From: an uncultured Rhodospirillales bacterium
GTDB taxonomy: Bacteria; Pseudomonadota; Alphaproteobacteria; ATCC43930; CGMCC-115725
Length of the DNA: 32,995 nt
Direction: 5' to 3'
NCBI GenBank assembly: GCA_903828515.1
Contig: CAIKMD010000005.1
Span: forward strand, 1-32,995
Shown here: piece after piece, positions 24,708 through 32,704 of the stretch
How positions within the stretch are numbered: position 1 is the stretch's first letter
Layout of the letters: each line of letters begins with the position of its first letter
Made by a program: the position numbers and the translations under genes
Notes under the pieces: generated by a model
Seen by the model: only the letters and a program-made list of their open reading frames with translations
Told to the model about the DNA's origin: nothing
The model's database searches: none

Positions 24708-25583
24708 TCAAATCCCCGCTGCGAGCTGCCCGATCTCCGACAGCACGGCATTGCGCTCGTCGTCCGATGCGTGGGCTTCGGCGTAATAGGCGGTCACCAG
24801 GATCGGGGCGCGTCGCGGCGGCCAGATCACCGCAATGTCGTTGGTGGCGTTGTTGTCACCGGTGCCGGTCTTGTCGCCGACACGCCAGCCCTTGGGAATG
24901 CCCGCGCGCAGGCGCTTGTCGCCGGTCTTGTTGGCGACGAGCCACGCGATCAATTGCCGGCGCGACGATACCGACAAGGTGGTTCCGAGAACCGTTTTGC
25001 GGAGAAGGTTGAGCATCGCGACTGGGGTGGTGGTGTCGCGCGGATCGCCGGGGGTGGCCTCGTTCAATTCGGGTTCGTAGCGGTCGAGGCGCGTGACGGG
25101 ATCGCCGAGCGTGCGCAGATAGGCGGTAAGCCTTGCCGGGCCGCCAAAACTATCGAGCAACAGATTCGCAGCCGTATTGTCGCTGAGGGTCATGGCGGTC
25201 GCGCACAACTCGCCGACCGTCAGACCGTCCCCGATATGGTTTTCGATGAGGGGGGACTTGGAAATCACGTCCTTCCTCGCGTAGACGATGCGCCGGGCAA
25301 GGCTCTCCTGTTTGCGGTCGACCCGCGACAGAATAAGAACCGCCGTCAGAAACTTGTGCGTGCTGCACAAGGCAAAGCGCTCGTTGCCGCGATGGGCGAT
25401 CGGCTTGGTCCGCGCGGTATCGAGCACCGCGACGCCAAGCCGGCCGCCATGCCGGCGTTCGAGATTGGCGATTCCGCGTTGAAACGCGCCGTCATGCTCT
25501 GCGGCGATGGCGGGCGCGTCCAGCAAAGCGGATCCGGCGATGAGCGCACCGGCAAGCAGTTCCCGGCGTGAGATCACAGTCAT
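24708..25583 (-). CDS. Class A beta-lactamase with Tat-type signal
   Basis: The 291-residue product carries all class A serine beta-lactamase motifs. These are Ser74-Thr-His-Lys77 (Ambler S70xxK73), Ser134-Asp-Asn136 (SDN130-132), Glu170 in EPELN (E166), and Lys238-Thr-Gly240 (KTG). RYEPELNEATPGDPRDTTTP is close to the omega-loop region of well-known class A enzymes. The N-terminus has a twin arginine (ISRRELLAGALIAGSALL), suggesting Tat export. Cys73 precedes the active serine, but there is no Cys at position 238, so the carbapenemase-type disulfide is absent. Other starts are possible: ATG 25598, or GTG 25577 with a GGAG 7 nt upstream. Spectrum cannot be read from the sequence. Confidence 0.92.
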   Translation of the reverse strand: MTVISRRELLAGALIAGSALLDAPAIAAEHDGAFQRGIANLERRHGGRLGVAVLDTARTKPIAHRGNERFALCSTHKFLTAVLILSRVDRKQESLARRIVYARKDVISKSPLIENHIGDGLTVGELCATAMTLSDNTAANLLLDSFGGPARLTAYLRTLGDPVTRLDRYEPELNEATPGDPRDTTTPVAMLNLLRKTVLGTTLSVSSRRQLIAWLVANKTGDKRLRAGIPKGWRVGDKTGTGDNNATNDIAVIWPPRRAPILVTAYYAEAHASDDERNAVLSEIGQLAAGI

Positions 25584-25614
25584 TCTCCACTCGATCATGC
25601 GCGAGCGCGCGATT

Positions 25615-26256
25615 TTAGCTTCGGTCGGACGCGAAGACCTCGCCGAACGCGGTTTTCAGCGCCATGTCGACATCGTGCATACCGGCGACGATGCCTTCGG
25701 CGGCGAGCGAGGTGACGCCGTGCTCGGTGATGCCGCAGGGCACGATGCCACGATAATGACCGAGGTCGGGATCGACGTTGAGCGAGACGCCGTGCAGGCT
25801 GACCCAATGGCGGATGCGAACGCCGAGCGCGGCGATTTTCGCCTCGCGTCCGCCGCCCTGGTCGATCCAGATGCCGACGCGTCCCTGGCGGCGCTCGCCC
25901 TTGAGGTTGAAACGCGCGAGCGCGCGGATCAGCCATTCTTCGAGATCGTGGACATAGGCGCGCACGTCGCTGCCGCGCCGGCGCAGGTCGAGCATGACAT
26001 AGCCGACGCGCTGGCCCGGACCGTGATAGGTGAATTGTCCGCCCCGGCCGGTGCGATGCACCGGAAAGAGGCCGGGATCGACAAGGTCGGATTCCTTGGC
26101 GCTGGTGCCGGCGGTGTAGAGCGGCGGATGTTCCAGCAGCCAGACCAGCTCCGGCGCGGTACCGGCGCGGATGGCCTCGACCCGCGCCGCCATCGTGGCT
26201 TCGGCCTCGTCATAGGGGACGAGCCTGTCGTCGATGCGCCACTCGATATCGGTCAT
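25615..26256 (-). CDS. lipB: Octanoyl-[ACP]:protein N-octanoyltransferase
   Basis: LipB moves octanoyl groups from acyl carrier protein to lipoyl domains of 2-oxoacid dehydrogenases and GcvH, the first step of lipoate synthesis. The 213-residue product has [20 protein letters not shown], the catalytic Lys140 ([10 protein letters not shown]) and Cys174 ([12 protein letters not shown]). ATG 26256 has an AGGA site 7 nt upstream. It is the first gene of the minus-strand block; a TTGAC-like -35 occurs about 75 nt upstream but I see no convincing -10. Confidence 0.97.
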   Translation of the reverse strand: MTDIEWRIDDRLVPYDEAEATMAARVEAIRAGTAPELVWLLEHPPLYTAGTSAKESDLVDPGLFPVHRTGRGGQFTYHGPGQRVGYVMLDLRRRGSDVRAYVHDLEEWLIRALARFNLKGERRQGRVGIWIDQGGGREAKIAALGVRIRHWVSLHGVSLNVDPDLGHYRGIVPCGITEHGVTSLAAEGIVAGMHDVDMALKTAFGEVFASDRS

Positions 26257-26351
26257 GGTCTGGTCCTAGCCAACCGTCCGGCTTGCTATGCCGCGGGGGA
26301 TTTGGTAATCAGCCGCGCTACGGGCGGCAAGTCAAATACCGCCATCTCGTT

Positions 26352-26438
26352 GCGGCCGTGGCGGAATTGGTAGACGCACTAGCTTGAGGTGCTAGCGGGG
26401 GAAACCCCTTGGAAGTTCGAGTCTTCTCGGCCGCACCA
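26352..26438 (+). tRNA. tRNA-Leu (anticodon GAG)
   Basis: An 87-nt class II tRNA with an encoded CCA end. The acceptor stem is GCGGCCG/CGGCCGC, with discriminator A and CCA. The anticodon arm CTAGC-TTGAGGT-GCTAG gives anticodon GAG, which reads CUC and CUU. A long variable arm (GGGGG-AAA-CCCC) is typical of leucine tRNA. The T arm GGAAG-TTCGAGT-CTTCT is intact, with one G-U pair. It lies between divergent lipB and maeB, and only 23 nt before maeB. Confidence 0.97.
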
Positions 26439-26461
26439 TTACCTCCGGGATTGAGAAAACG

Positions 26462-28732
26462 ATGACCGAGGATGTCCGCGAGGCAGCGCTCGAATATCAT
26501 CGGTTCCCGACTCCCGGCAAAATCGGCATCGTTGCCACCAAACCGATGGCTACCCAGCGCGATCTGGCGCTGGCCTATTCGCCCGGCGTCGCCGAGGCCT
26601 CGCTTGCCATCGCCGCCGATCCGGCCGAAGCCTCGAAACTCACATCGCGTGCCAATCTCGTCGGTGTCATTACCAACGGCACCGCGGTGCTGGGCCTCGG
26701 CGCGATCGGGCCGCTCGCCGCCAAGCCGGTGATGGAAGGCAAGGCGGTCCTCTTCAAGAAATTCGCCGGCATCGACGTGTTCGACATCGAAGTCGATGCG
26801 CTCGATCCCGCCAAGTTCATCGAAGTGGTCGCCGCGCTCGAACCCACCTTCGGCGGCATCAATCTCGAGGACATCAAGGCGCCGGAATGCTTCGAGATCG
26901 AAGAGAAGCTTCGTGCGCGGATGAAAATCCCGGTCTTTCACGACGACCAGCACGGTACCGCGATCATCGTCGGCGCCGCCGTCCGTAACGGGCTGCGCCT
27001 CATGGGCAAGCGGCTCGACGAGGTGAAACTGGTGACCTCGGGTGCTGGCGCCGCGGCGCTGGCCTGTCTCGATCTTCTCGTCACCATGGGCCTGAAGGTC
27101 GAGAACACCATCGTCACCGACCGCTACGGCGTGGTCTGGCGCGGCCGCAAGGAAGAGATGGACCCGCGCAAGGACCGCTATGCCAAGGACACCAACGCCC
27201 GCACGCTGGGCGAGGTGATCGAGGGCGCGGATATATTTCTGGGCTTGTCGGCCCCCAACGTGCTGAAGCCCGAGATGGCCGCGCGCATGGGCGACAAGCC
27301 GCTGATCTTCGCGCTCGCCAATCCCGATCCCGAGATCACGCCCGAGGACGCCCGCAAAGCGAAGCCTGACGCGATCATCGCGACCGGCCGCACCGATTAT
27401 CCGAACCAGGTCAACAACGTCCTGTGTTTTCCCTTCATCTTTCGCGGCGCGCTCGACGTCGGCGCCACGACGATCAACGAGGCGATGAAGATCGCTTGCG
27501 TCGAGGCGCTGGCCAATCTCGCGCTGGCGCCGCCGTCCGACGTGGTCGCCGCCGCTTATGGCGATGCCGAGCTGACCTTCGGGCCCGATTACCTGATCCC
27601 GAAGCCGTTCGATCCGCGCCTCATCCTCGAAATCGCTCCTGCCGTGGCCAAGGCGGCGATGGCGAGCGGCGTCGCGACGCGGCCGATCGACGATTTTGCC
27701 GCCTATCGCCAGCGCCTATCGCAATTCGTTTTCCGTTCCGGCCTCGTCATGCGGCCGATCTTCGATACCGCGCGAAGCAACCCGAAGCGCGTCGTCTATG
27801 CCGAAGGCGAGGACGAGCGCGTGTTGCGCGCGGTGCAACAGGCGCTCGACGACGGGCTGGCCAAGCCGATCATCATCGCGCGACGCGATGTGGCGCGCCG
27901 GCGCATCGAACGGCTCAACCTGCGCTTCCGTCTCGACCAGGATGTCGAGCTCATCGATCCGACCAGCGACCCGCGCTACAACGATTATTGGGCGTTCTAT
28001 CACCAGTTGATGGAGCGCAAGGGCGTGTCGCCTGATTTCGCCCGCGACCTCGTGCGCAACAACACGACGGTGATCGCCGCGTTGATGGTGCGGCGCGGCG
28101 ATGCCGACGCGATGCTGTGCGGCACGGTCGGGCAATATCACAGCCATCTGCGCCACATCGTCGATATCATCGGCCTGAAGTCGGGTGCCAGCGCGCCGGC
28201 GGCGCTTTCGGCGCTTGTGCTGCCGAAGGGCACGTTCTTCCTGTGCGATACCTATGTCATCGATGAGCCGAGCGCGGCGCAGCTTGCCGAGATCACCGTG
28301 CGCGCCGCCGATTGGGTGCGCGTCTTCGGCGTCGAACCCAAGGTCGCGTTGCTGTCGCATTCGAATTTCGGCAGTTCCGATGCACCGTCGGCGCGCAAGG
28401 TGCGCGATGCGCTCGCGCTGCTCCAGTATCAGGCGCCGGGCCTCGAGGCCGAAGGCGAGTTGCATGGCGATGCCGCGATCTCGGAAGAAGTGCGCCATCG
28501 CATCTTTCCGAACTCGCATTTGAAGGGCACCGCGAATCTTCTGATGATGCCGAATCTCGATGCGGCGAATATCGCTTTCACGCTGCTGACGGCGTTGGGC
28601 GATGGGCTCGCGATCGGGCCGATGCTGCTGGGCGCCGGCCGGTCCGCGCATATCGTCACGCCGACGACGACGGTGCGCGGCCTCGTCAACATGACCGCCA
28701 TCGCCGTTCACGACGCACAGCGCACGGCTTAG
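26462..28732 (+). CDS. maeB: NADP-dependent malic enzyme with phosphotransacetylase-like domain
   Basis: The 756-residue product is a two-domain MaeB. The N-terminal malic enzyme (about 1-430) has [27 protein letters not shown], the metal site segment [30 protein letters not shown] and the dinucleotide-binding [14 protein letters not shown]. The C-terminal 320 residues resemble phosphate acetyltransferase ([15 protein letters not shown], ending [13 protein letters not shown]) but act as a regulatory domain in known MaeB proteins. It converts malate to pyruvate and CO2, linking the TCA cycle to gluconeogenesis and NADPH supply. It lies 23 nt behind tRNA-Leu and ends at a strong terminator. Confidence 0.96.
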   Translation: MTEDVREAALEYHRFPTPGKIGIVATKPMATQRDLALAYSPGVAEASLAIAADPAEASKLTSRANLVGVITNGTAVLGLGAIGPLAAKPVMEGKAVLFKKFAGIDVFDIEVDALDPAKFIEVVAALEPTFGGINLEDIKAPECFEIEEKLRARMKIPVFHDDQHGTAIIVGAAVRNGLRLMGKRLDEVKLVTSGAGAAALACLDLLVTMGLKVENTIVTDRYGVVWRGRKEEMDPRKDRYAKDTNARTLGEVIEGADIFLGLSAPNVLKPEMAARMGDKPLIFALANPDPEITPEDARKAKPDAIIATGRTDYPNQVNNVLCFPFIFRGALDVGATTINEAMKIACVEALANLALAPPSDVVAAAYGDAELTFGPDYLIPKPFDPRLILEIAPAVAKAAMASGVATRPIDDFAAYRQRLSQFVFRSGLVMRPIFDTARSNPKRVVYAEGEDERVLRAVQQALDDGLAKPIIIARRDVARRRIERLNLRFRLDQDVELIDPTSDPRYNDYWAFYHQLMERKGVSPDFARDLVRNNTTVIAALMVRRGDADAMLCGTVGQYHSHLRHIVDIIGLKSGASAPAALSALVLPKGTFFLCDTYVIDEPSAAQLAEITVRAADWVRVFGVEPKVALLSHSNFGSSDAPSARKVRDALALLQYQAPGLEAEGELHGDAAISEEVRHRIFPNSHLKGTANLLMMPNLDAANIAFTLLTALGDGLAIGPMLLGAGRSAHIVTPTTTVRGLVNMTAIAVHDAQRTA

Positions 28733-28756
28733 AACGATACACGCTTAAAATGCATC

Positions 28757-28790
28757 GGGCCGCGGCTGCTTGCGCAACCGCGGCCCTTTT
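28757..28790. terminator. Bidirectional rho-independent terminator after maeB
   Basis: GGGCCGCGG (28757-28765) and CCGCGGCCC (28778-28786) form a perfect 9-bp stem around a 12-nt loop, followed by TTTT on the plus strand. On the minus strand it is followed by a T-rich run within 10 nt (GATGCATTTTAAG). It serves both maeB (+) and the convergent LTXXQ gene (-). Confidence 0.88.
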
Positions 28791-28810
28791 GCACGATCGA
28801 AACTTAGAAC

Positions 28811-29308
28811 TTAGCCGCGATGCGGACCACGTCCGCCGAGGAAGCGGTGCGGCGCGAGCATCGTGTCGGCAGCTTGTTTCTGGTCGGTGCTCAGGCTGTC
28901 GTAGAGCGGCTTGAAGGCGGCGAGGTAGCGCTCATCCGCTTTGGTGCGGGCTTGCGACATCTTCACGCGGGCATCGAGCCGGTCGACCGCCGAGAGGCGC
29001 TGTCCAGGTTGCGTGCGACGATCCTGAAACGACTTGGCGCGTTCCGCGTCGTTCGCGCGCATCGCCGTGGCGAGTTTGTCGAACTGCGCCGATTGCGCCG
29101 GCGTAATTTTCAGTTCGGCTTTCAGATACGCGACGCGTCCTTCGATATGCGAATGGAAGGTGCGTGGCTGATGGTGCGGACCGGCCGGTTGCGCTGGTGC
29201 GGTTGCCGCCGCCGGCGGCGTGGTCGCGTCTTGCGCCAGAGCGCCGCCGATAGGACCGGCGGCGAGCGCCAGAGCGAGTGCGGCAGGGAAGATGAATTGC
29301 GTCTTCAC
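28811..29308 (-). CDS. Secreted LTXXQ/Spy-like protein (GTG start)
   Basis: A protein of 165 residues with a signal peptide (MKTQFIFPAALALALAAGPI, then GGALAQD), a Pro/Ala/His-rich spacer, and a helical domain with two LTxxQ-like turns (LKITPAQSAQFDKLATAM and DSLSTDQKQAADTML). This fits the Spy/CpxP-like LTXXQ family of periplasmic stress proteins or chaperones. The start is judged to be GTG 29308 because GGAGA lies 5 nt before it; an ATG at 29320 is in frame but overlaps that site and has none of its own. It is divergent from the hybrid kinase. Confidence 0.85.
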   Translation of the reverse strand: MKTQFIFPAALALALAAGPIGGALAQDATTPPAAATAPAQPAGPHHQPRTFHSHIEGRVAYLKAELKITPAQSAQFDKLATAMRANDAERAKSFQDRRTQPGQRLSAVDRLDARVKMSQARTKADERYLAAFKPLYDSLSTDQKQAADTMLAPHRFLGGRGPHRG

Positions 29309-29576
29309 GTTCGTCTCCATGATGTGGTGTGTGCCCGGTTTGGGCTTGATTAGTTCTATGCCGACTGAGCGATGACCATCCCTTTCCCAAGCGACATGCC
29401 GGGTTAATTCCGCGCAATGCGTTCGCCACAATCGCGCCGCAACCGACTCGATTCTGAGTATTTTCCGAGCCTGCCGTCACGGCGCCTCGTCCTCGTAGAA
29501 TCGTGTTGCTGGTCCGCCCGTTCTGACGCGGGGGCATCAGTCGCTCGACCGTCCATCATGAATTTTCGAGGACAAG

Positions 29577-31163
29577 GTGCCAAAGCCCCAACGAAAACCC
29601 AAGCAAGCCGGCCTCGATTGGTTTTCATCCGATCTGATCGAGATACTTCCCGCCGCCGTCTACGTGTGCAACATCGATGCGGTCGTCGTGGCCTATAACC
29701 GGCGGGCGACGGAGCTGTGGGGGCGAGCGCCCAAAATCGGCGATACCGACCTGAAATTCTGCGGATCGCATAAGCTCTTTCGGCCCGATGGGACTTTTCT
29801 GCCGCACGCGGAAACGCCGATGGAGATGGTATTGCGGACGGGCAAGCCCGCGCGCGATCAGGAAGTCATCATCGAACAACCGGACGGGACGCGGCTGACC
29901 GCGCTGGTCAATATCGCGCCGATCTTCGACGATCGCGGCACGCTGATCGGCGCCGTCAATTGCTTCCAGGATTTGAGCGCGCATCAGAAAACCGAAACCG
30001 AAAAGGTCAAATCGCGCGAGGAATTGCACCAGGCGCAAAAGATCCAGTCCCTGGGCCAGCTCACGGGCGGCATCGCGCACGACTTCAATAATTTGATCGG
30101 CGAGATTACTGGCTCGCTCGACCTGGTGCGGCGACGCCTCGAGGTCGGACGTACCGACGGCATCGACGGATTCGTCGCCGCGGCTGCGAAAGCGGCGGAA
30201 CGTGCCGGTGTGTTGACTCATCGGCTGCTGGCCTTTGCGCGGCAACAATCGCTCGACATCAGGCCGATGGATGTCAACGACCTGGTCGCCGGTATGGGCG
30301 ATATGCTACGGCGGACTCTCGGCGAGAATGTTGCGTTCGAGACCGTGCTCAAGCGCGATTTGTGGTGGGCGCTGACCGACGCCAATCAGCTCGACAGCGT
30401 GCTGGTGAACCTCGTGGTCAACGCGCGCGATGCCATGCCGGACGGTGGCCGGCTGACGGTCGAGACGACGAATATGCCATTGGACGCGGCCTATGCGAGC
30501 ACACACGGCGATGTCGAGCCAGGCGATTACGTGATGATCGCGGTATCGGACACCGGTTGCGGGATACCCGCCTCGGTGATCGCCAAGGTGTTCGATCCGT
30601 TTTTCACGACGAAGCCGATCGGCCAGGGCACCGGACTCGGCCTCTCCATGGTGCACGGATTCGCCAAGCAGTCGGGCGGTCACGTCCGCATCCATAGTCA
30701 GGTCGGCCAAGGTTCGAGCATCAAACTTTATTTGCCGCGCGCGCCGCGCGATGCCGAACAACTGGCCGAGCCCGTCGTCGAGGCAACACCGCGCGGATCG
30801 GGCGAGATGATTCTCGTGGTCGACGACAACGACGCCTTGCGTTCGGTGATGACCGAAGTGGTGCGCGAACTCGGCTACCGCCATCTCGAAGCTCACAACG
30901 CCGATACGGCGATCCCGCTTCTCCTGTCCGATCAGCCGATCGATCTGTTGGTGACCGACGTGGGTCTGCCGAACATGAACGGACGTCAGCTCGCCGAAAT
31001 CGCCCGCCAGCATCGTCCCGGATTGAAAGTGCTCTTCGTCACCGGTTACGCGCAGAACGCGACGTTGCGCGGCGAGTTTCTGGCGCCGGGGATGGAGATG
31101 CTGACCAAGCCTTTTACGTTCAGCTCGCTGGGGGCGAAAATACGCGCGCTGATCGAGAGCTGA
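29577..31163 (+). CDS. Hybrid sensor histidine kinase with PAS and receiver domains (GTG start)
   Basis: The 528-residue protein has no membrane segment. In order it holds a PAS-like domain (about 17-135: PAAVYVCNIDAVVVAYNRRA, GSHKLFRPDGTFLPH), a HisKA domain with His168 (TGGIAHDFNNL), and an HATPase domain (NLVVNARDAMPDGG, DTGCGIP, GTGLGLSMVHGF). A C-terminal receiver (about 405-528) follows with the phospho-acceptor Asp461 (LLVTDVGLPNMNG), VTGYA and Lys in TKPF. This type of cytosolic hybrid kinase is common in alphaproteobacteria. No partner regulator or Hpt gene is adjacent, so its output is unknown. GTG 29577 has an AGGA site just upstream. Confidence 0.93.
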   Translation: MPKPQRKPKQAGLDWFSSDLIEILPAAVYVCNIDAVVVAYNRRATELWGRAPKIGDTDLKFCGSHKLFRPDGTFLPHAETPMEMVLRTGKPARDQEVIIEQPDGTRLTALVNIAPIFDDRGTLIGAVNCFQDLSAHQKTETEKVKSREELHQAQKIQSLGQLTGGIAHDFNNLIGEITGSLDLVRRRLEVGRTDGIDGFVAAAAKAAERAGVLTHRLLAFARQQSLDIRPMDVNDLVAGMGDMLRRTLGENVAFETVLKRDLWWALTDANQLDSVLVNLVVNARDAMPDGGRLTVETTNMPLDAAYASTHGDVEPGDYVMIAVSDTGCGIPASVIAKVFDPFFTTKPIGQGTGLGLSMVHGFAKQSGGHVRIHSQVGQGSSIKLYLPRAPRDAEQLAEPVVEATPRGSGEMILVVDDNDALRSVMTEVVRELGYRHLEAHNADTAIPLLLSDQPIDLLVTDVGLPNMNGRQLAEIARQHRPGLKVLFVTGYAQNATLRGEFLAPGMEMLTKPFTFSSLGAKIRALIES

Positions 31164-31178
31164 CGCCGCGCCCGAAAC

Positions 31179-31559
31179 TTAATCGTTGGTTTGACGGCCT
31201 GTCGTCGGCGCGATCGTGGTTGCGAGATGGCGTGCGACGGCCGCGCGTTCGGCGGGGCGGAGCAACGCGCCGATCTTTTGCGCGCGGCTTTTTTCGATCG
31301 TCGCGATCTTGGCGCAGCGCACCACCGATGGCGCCGGCAGGCCGGCGCTGCGCAGGTCGGTGATCGGCACATCCATCGGCCAGGCGGTGTTGGACCCGCT
31401 GGTGATCATCACCACCCAGAGCAACTCGTGGCTCGATTCAAGCCGGCCGGCCGCCACGACCAGCGCGGGCCGATATTCCTGGACCGCTATCGCCGTGTAG
31501 GGGAAGGGGACCTTGATGACGTCCCAAGGCTCAAAGATTGGCGTAGGCGCGGCGGTCAT
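31179..31559 (-). CDS. MazF/PemK-family toxin (putative mRNA interferase)
   Basis: A 126-residue protein starting MTAAPTPIFEPWDVIKVPFP, with EYRPALVVAAGRL and later SVVRCAKIATIEKSRAQKIG, matching the PemK/MazF fold. Such toxins are ribosome-independent endoribonucleases that stop growth when unpaired. ATG 31559 has a GGAG 8 nt upstream; a farther ATG at 31577 lacks one. It overlaps the upstream antitoxin by 29 nt in another frame. The stop lies 15 nt from the kinase stop (convergent). Confidence 0.88.
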   Translation of the reverse strand: MTAAPTPIFEPWDVIKVPFPYTAIAVQEYRPALVVAAGRLESSHELLWVVMITSGSNTAWPMDVPITDLRSAGLPAPSVVRCAKIATIEKSRAQKIGALLRPAERAAVARHLATTIAPTTGRQTND

Positions 31560-31746
31560 TTTCCGAGCTCCACTCATCGAAGCTGGCGGTCGGGCTTTCG
31601 ACGGTTACGGCAGTCGCCTTGGTCATCACGACGTGATCGGCCTCGATCGCGTAGACGATTGTGTCGCCGACATCGAGTTTGAGGGCTGCGCGAACTGATC
31701 GCGGCACCGTCGTTTGCGCCTTACTGGTGATTTTACTGGAGATCAT
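31531..31746 (-). CDS. AbrB/MazE-type antitoxin
   Basis: A 71-residue protein whose N-terminus (MISSKITSKAQTTVPRSVRA, then LKLDVGDTIVYAIE) is a swapped-hairpin AbrB/SpoVT DNA-binding domain. The C-terminal part (SPTASFDEWSSENDRRAYANL, split at FDEW) is polar and likely wraps the toxin. It is the first gene of the pair and overlaps the toxin gene, the usual order for type II modules. It probably represses its own promoter. The frame extends upstream without a better start. Confidence 0.86.
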   Translation of the reverse strand: MISSKITSKAQTTVPRSVRAALKLDVGDTIVYAIEADHVVMTKATAVTVESPTASFDEWSSENDRRAYANL

Positions 31747-31788
31747 TCCTGCCCCAACGTGCTTGTCTTCTCTGCCAGTTCGTAAGGA

Positions 31789-31802
31789 TTTTCCTTGGAA
31801 AA
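31789..31802. promoter_or_regulatory. Inverted repeat upstream of the toxin-antitoxin pair
   Basis: TTTTCC (31789-31794), TT, and GGAAAA (31797-31802) form a short AT-rich inverted repeat in an otherwise GC-rich spacer, 43 nt upstream of the antitoxin ATG. It could be the operator for the AbrB-type antitoxin. It is short, so chance is possible. Confidence 0.35.
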
Positions 31803-31902
31803 GGCAAGGGGCGGGCGACGGTGCGGCGCAACATTGCTCGCTTGCACGGGGCGGGAGGGTGCGACCATTATCGCGGCCTTTCCGGGTCGGGAGTTCAGGG
31901 TA

Positions 31903-32325
31903 ATGGCGCTGCACATGTTGAAGCTCGCGGCCGGCGTGGCCGATCTGGCCGAGCTCAAGGAAGTGCAGAAAGAGCGCCGAAAGGAGCGCGGCATCTACGC
32001 TTTCTACACCCGCAACATGCCCAAGCGGGACGAGGAGATCCTCGACGGCGGCTCGATCTACTGGGTGATCAAGGGCCAGATCCAGGCACGCCAGCGGATC
32101 AAGAAATTCACCCCGATCGTCAACAATCGGGGCCGCCCCGCCGTCCTGGTGAGCTTCGAGGCCAAGATCACCTTGACCCAATGGCGGCCGCACCGGCCGT
32201 TCCGCGGCTGGCGCTATCTCGAGGCCAAGGAAGTTCCGAAAGACTTGCCCAAAGGGGCGAAGGCGATGACCAAGGGCATGCCGGCCAAAATGGAAGCCGA
32301 GCTGCGCGAGTTAGGCCTGCTTTAA
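31903..32325 (+). CDS. DUF1489 family protein, function unknown
   Basis: A 140-residue soluble protein starting MALHMLKLAAGVADLAELKE, followed by TRNMPKRDEEILDGGSIYWVIKG, IQARQRIKKFTPI and ALL-basic stretches near the C-terminus (TQWRPHRPFRGWRYL, then AKEVPKDLPKG). This matches the DUF1489 family, which I know mainly from Alphaproteobacteria. No catalytic motif is evident; the many Arg/Lys/Trp residues hint at nucleic acid binding but that is speculation. The frame is open from 31795, but ATG 31903 with CAGGG upstream gives the family N-terminus. Confidence 0.87.
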   Translation: MALHMLKLAAGVADLAELKEVQKERRKERGIYAFYTRNMPKRDEEILDGGSIYWVIKGQIQARQRIKKFTPIVNNRGRPAVLVSFEAKITLTQWRPHRPFRGWRYLEAKEVPKDLPKGAKAMTKGMPAKMEAELRELGLL

Positions 32326-32343
32326 AAGGGTTTCCAGGGGCTC

Positions 32344-32372
32344 TGGACAAGCTCCGCGCGGCAGCCTATATA
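32344..32372 (+). promoter_or_regulatory. Possible upstream rRNA promoter
   Basis: TGGACA (32344-32349) and TATATA (32367-32372) are spaced by 17 nt and followed by a GC-rich stretch. It would be a tandem promoter about 145 nt upstream of the main one. The -10 match is only partial, so this is a weak call. Confidence 0.35.
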
Positions 32373-32488
32373 GTCCCCCGGTTGCCCTTCGGGGTTGCCT
32401 CCGTCAATGCTTTGGCACGACGCGCTGGTCTACGGACAGCAGGCATTTTTGCCGGTTGTACGATCTGCGCCGAACGCCAAAAAGTTGG

Positions 32489-32517
32489 TTGACTTGGGTG
32501 GATGGTGCACTTATAAG
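32489..32517 (+). promoter_or_regulatory. Main rRNA operon promoter
   Basis: TTGACT (32489-32494) and TATAAG (32512-32517) are spaced by exactly 17 nt. A GC-rich discriminator (CACCGGC) follows, as expected for ppGpp-responsive rRNA promoters. Initiation would be near 32524, giving a leader of about 180 nt before mature 16S rRNA. Confidence 0.82.
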
Positions 32518-32525
32518 CACCGGCT

Positions 32526-32539
32526 CGCCCGCAGGGGCG
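32526..32539 (+). promoter_or_regulatory. boxB-like hairpin in the rRNA leader
   Basis: CGCCC (32526-32530), loop GCAG, and GGGCG (32535-32539) form a small stem 8 nt upstream of the boxA-like element, the usual boxB-boxA order. The stem is only 5 bp. Confidence 0.4.
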
Positions 32540-32547
32540 GTTCGATC

Positions 32548-32558
32548 GTTCTTTGACA
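32548..32558 (+). promoter_or_regulatory. boxA-like antitermination element
   Basis: GTTCTTTGACA resembles the boxA consensus of rRNA leaders (TGCTCTTTAACA in E. coli; CTTTGACA forms occur in alphaproteobacteria). NusB and NusE (S10) bind it to prevent premature termination. The TTGACA inside it could be mistaken for a -35 box, but no -10 follows at the right distance. Confidence 0.65.
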
Positions 32559-32704
32559 TCGTTGATAAGTGGAAGGGATGCGCGGGCGGCGGTGCCGTAT
32601 CGGTACTGTCAAACGCGCATCGAGAATAGGAAGTCAATTCCGAATACCGATGTACTTGCGATGGTGCCAGGAACTTTGTCTCGAGCTTCGGCGAGAGACG
32701 AGGC

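Larger units (their letters stand above)
32326..32704 (+). other. rRNA operon promoter and leader region
   Basis: This 379-nt non-coding stretch between DUF1489 and 16S rRNA holds a possible upstream promoter, a consensus promoter, a small boxB-like hairpin, a boxA-like element and pre-16S leader RNA. A TTCG-capped imperfect hairpin (about 32678-32699) lies right before the mature 16S end. I see no coding sequence; the frames that cross it lack family similarity. Confidence 0.85.

Noticed and set aside
23412-25571. 719-codon open frame on the + strand opposite degP and the beta-lactamase
   Set aside because: It is an antisense shadow caused by GC-rich codon use. The minus strand carries complete catalytic motifs for two known families, and the plus frame is rich in Arg/Gln/His/Asp without any recognisable domain.
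26283-26311. TTGCTA-17-TAATCA as a promoter for tRNA-Leu
   Set aside because: Both hexamers match the consensus poorly; I could not choose between this and other weak candidates.
32553-32580. TTGACA in the rRNA leader as a third promoter
   Set aside because: No acceptable -10 lies 16-19 nt downstream. The sequence fits boxA better.
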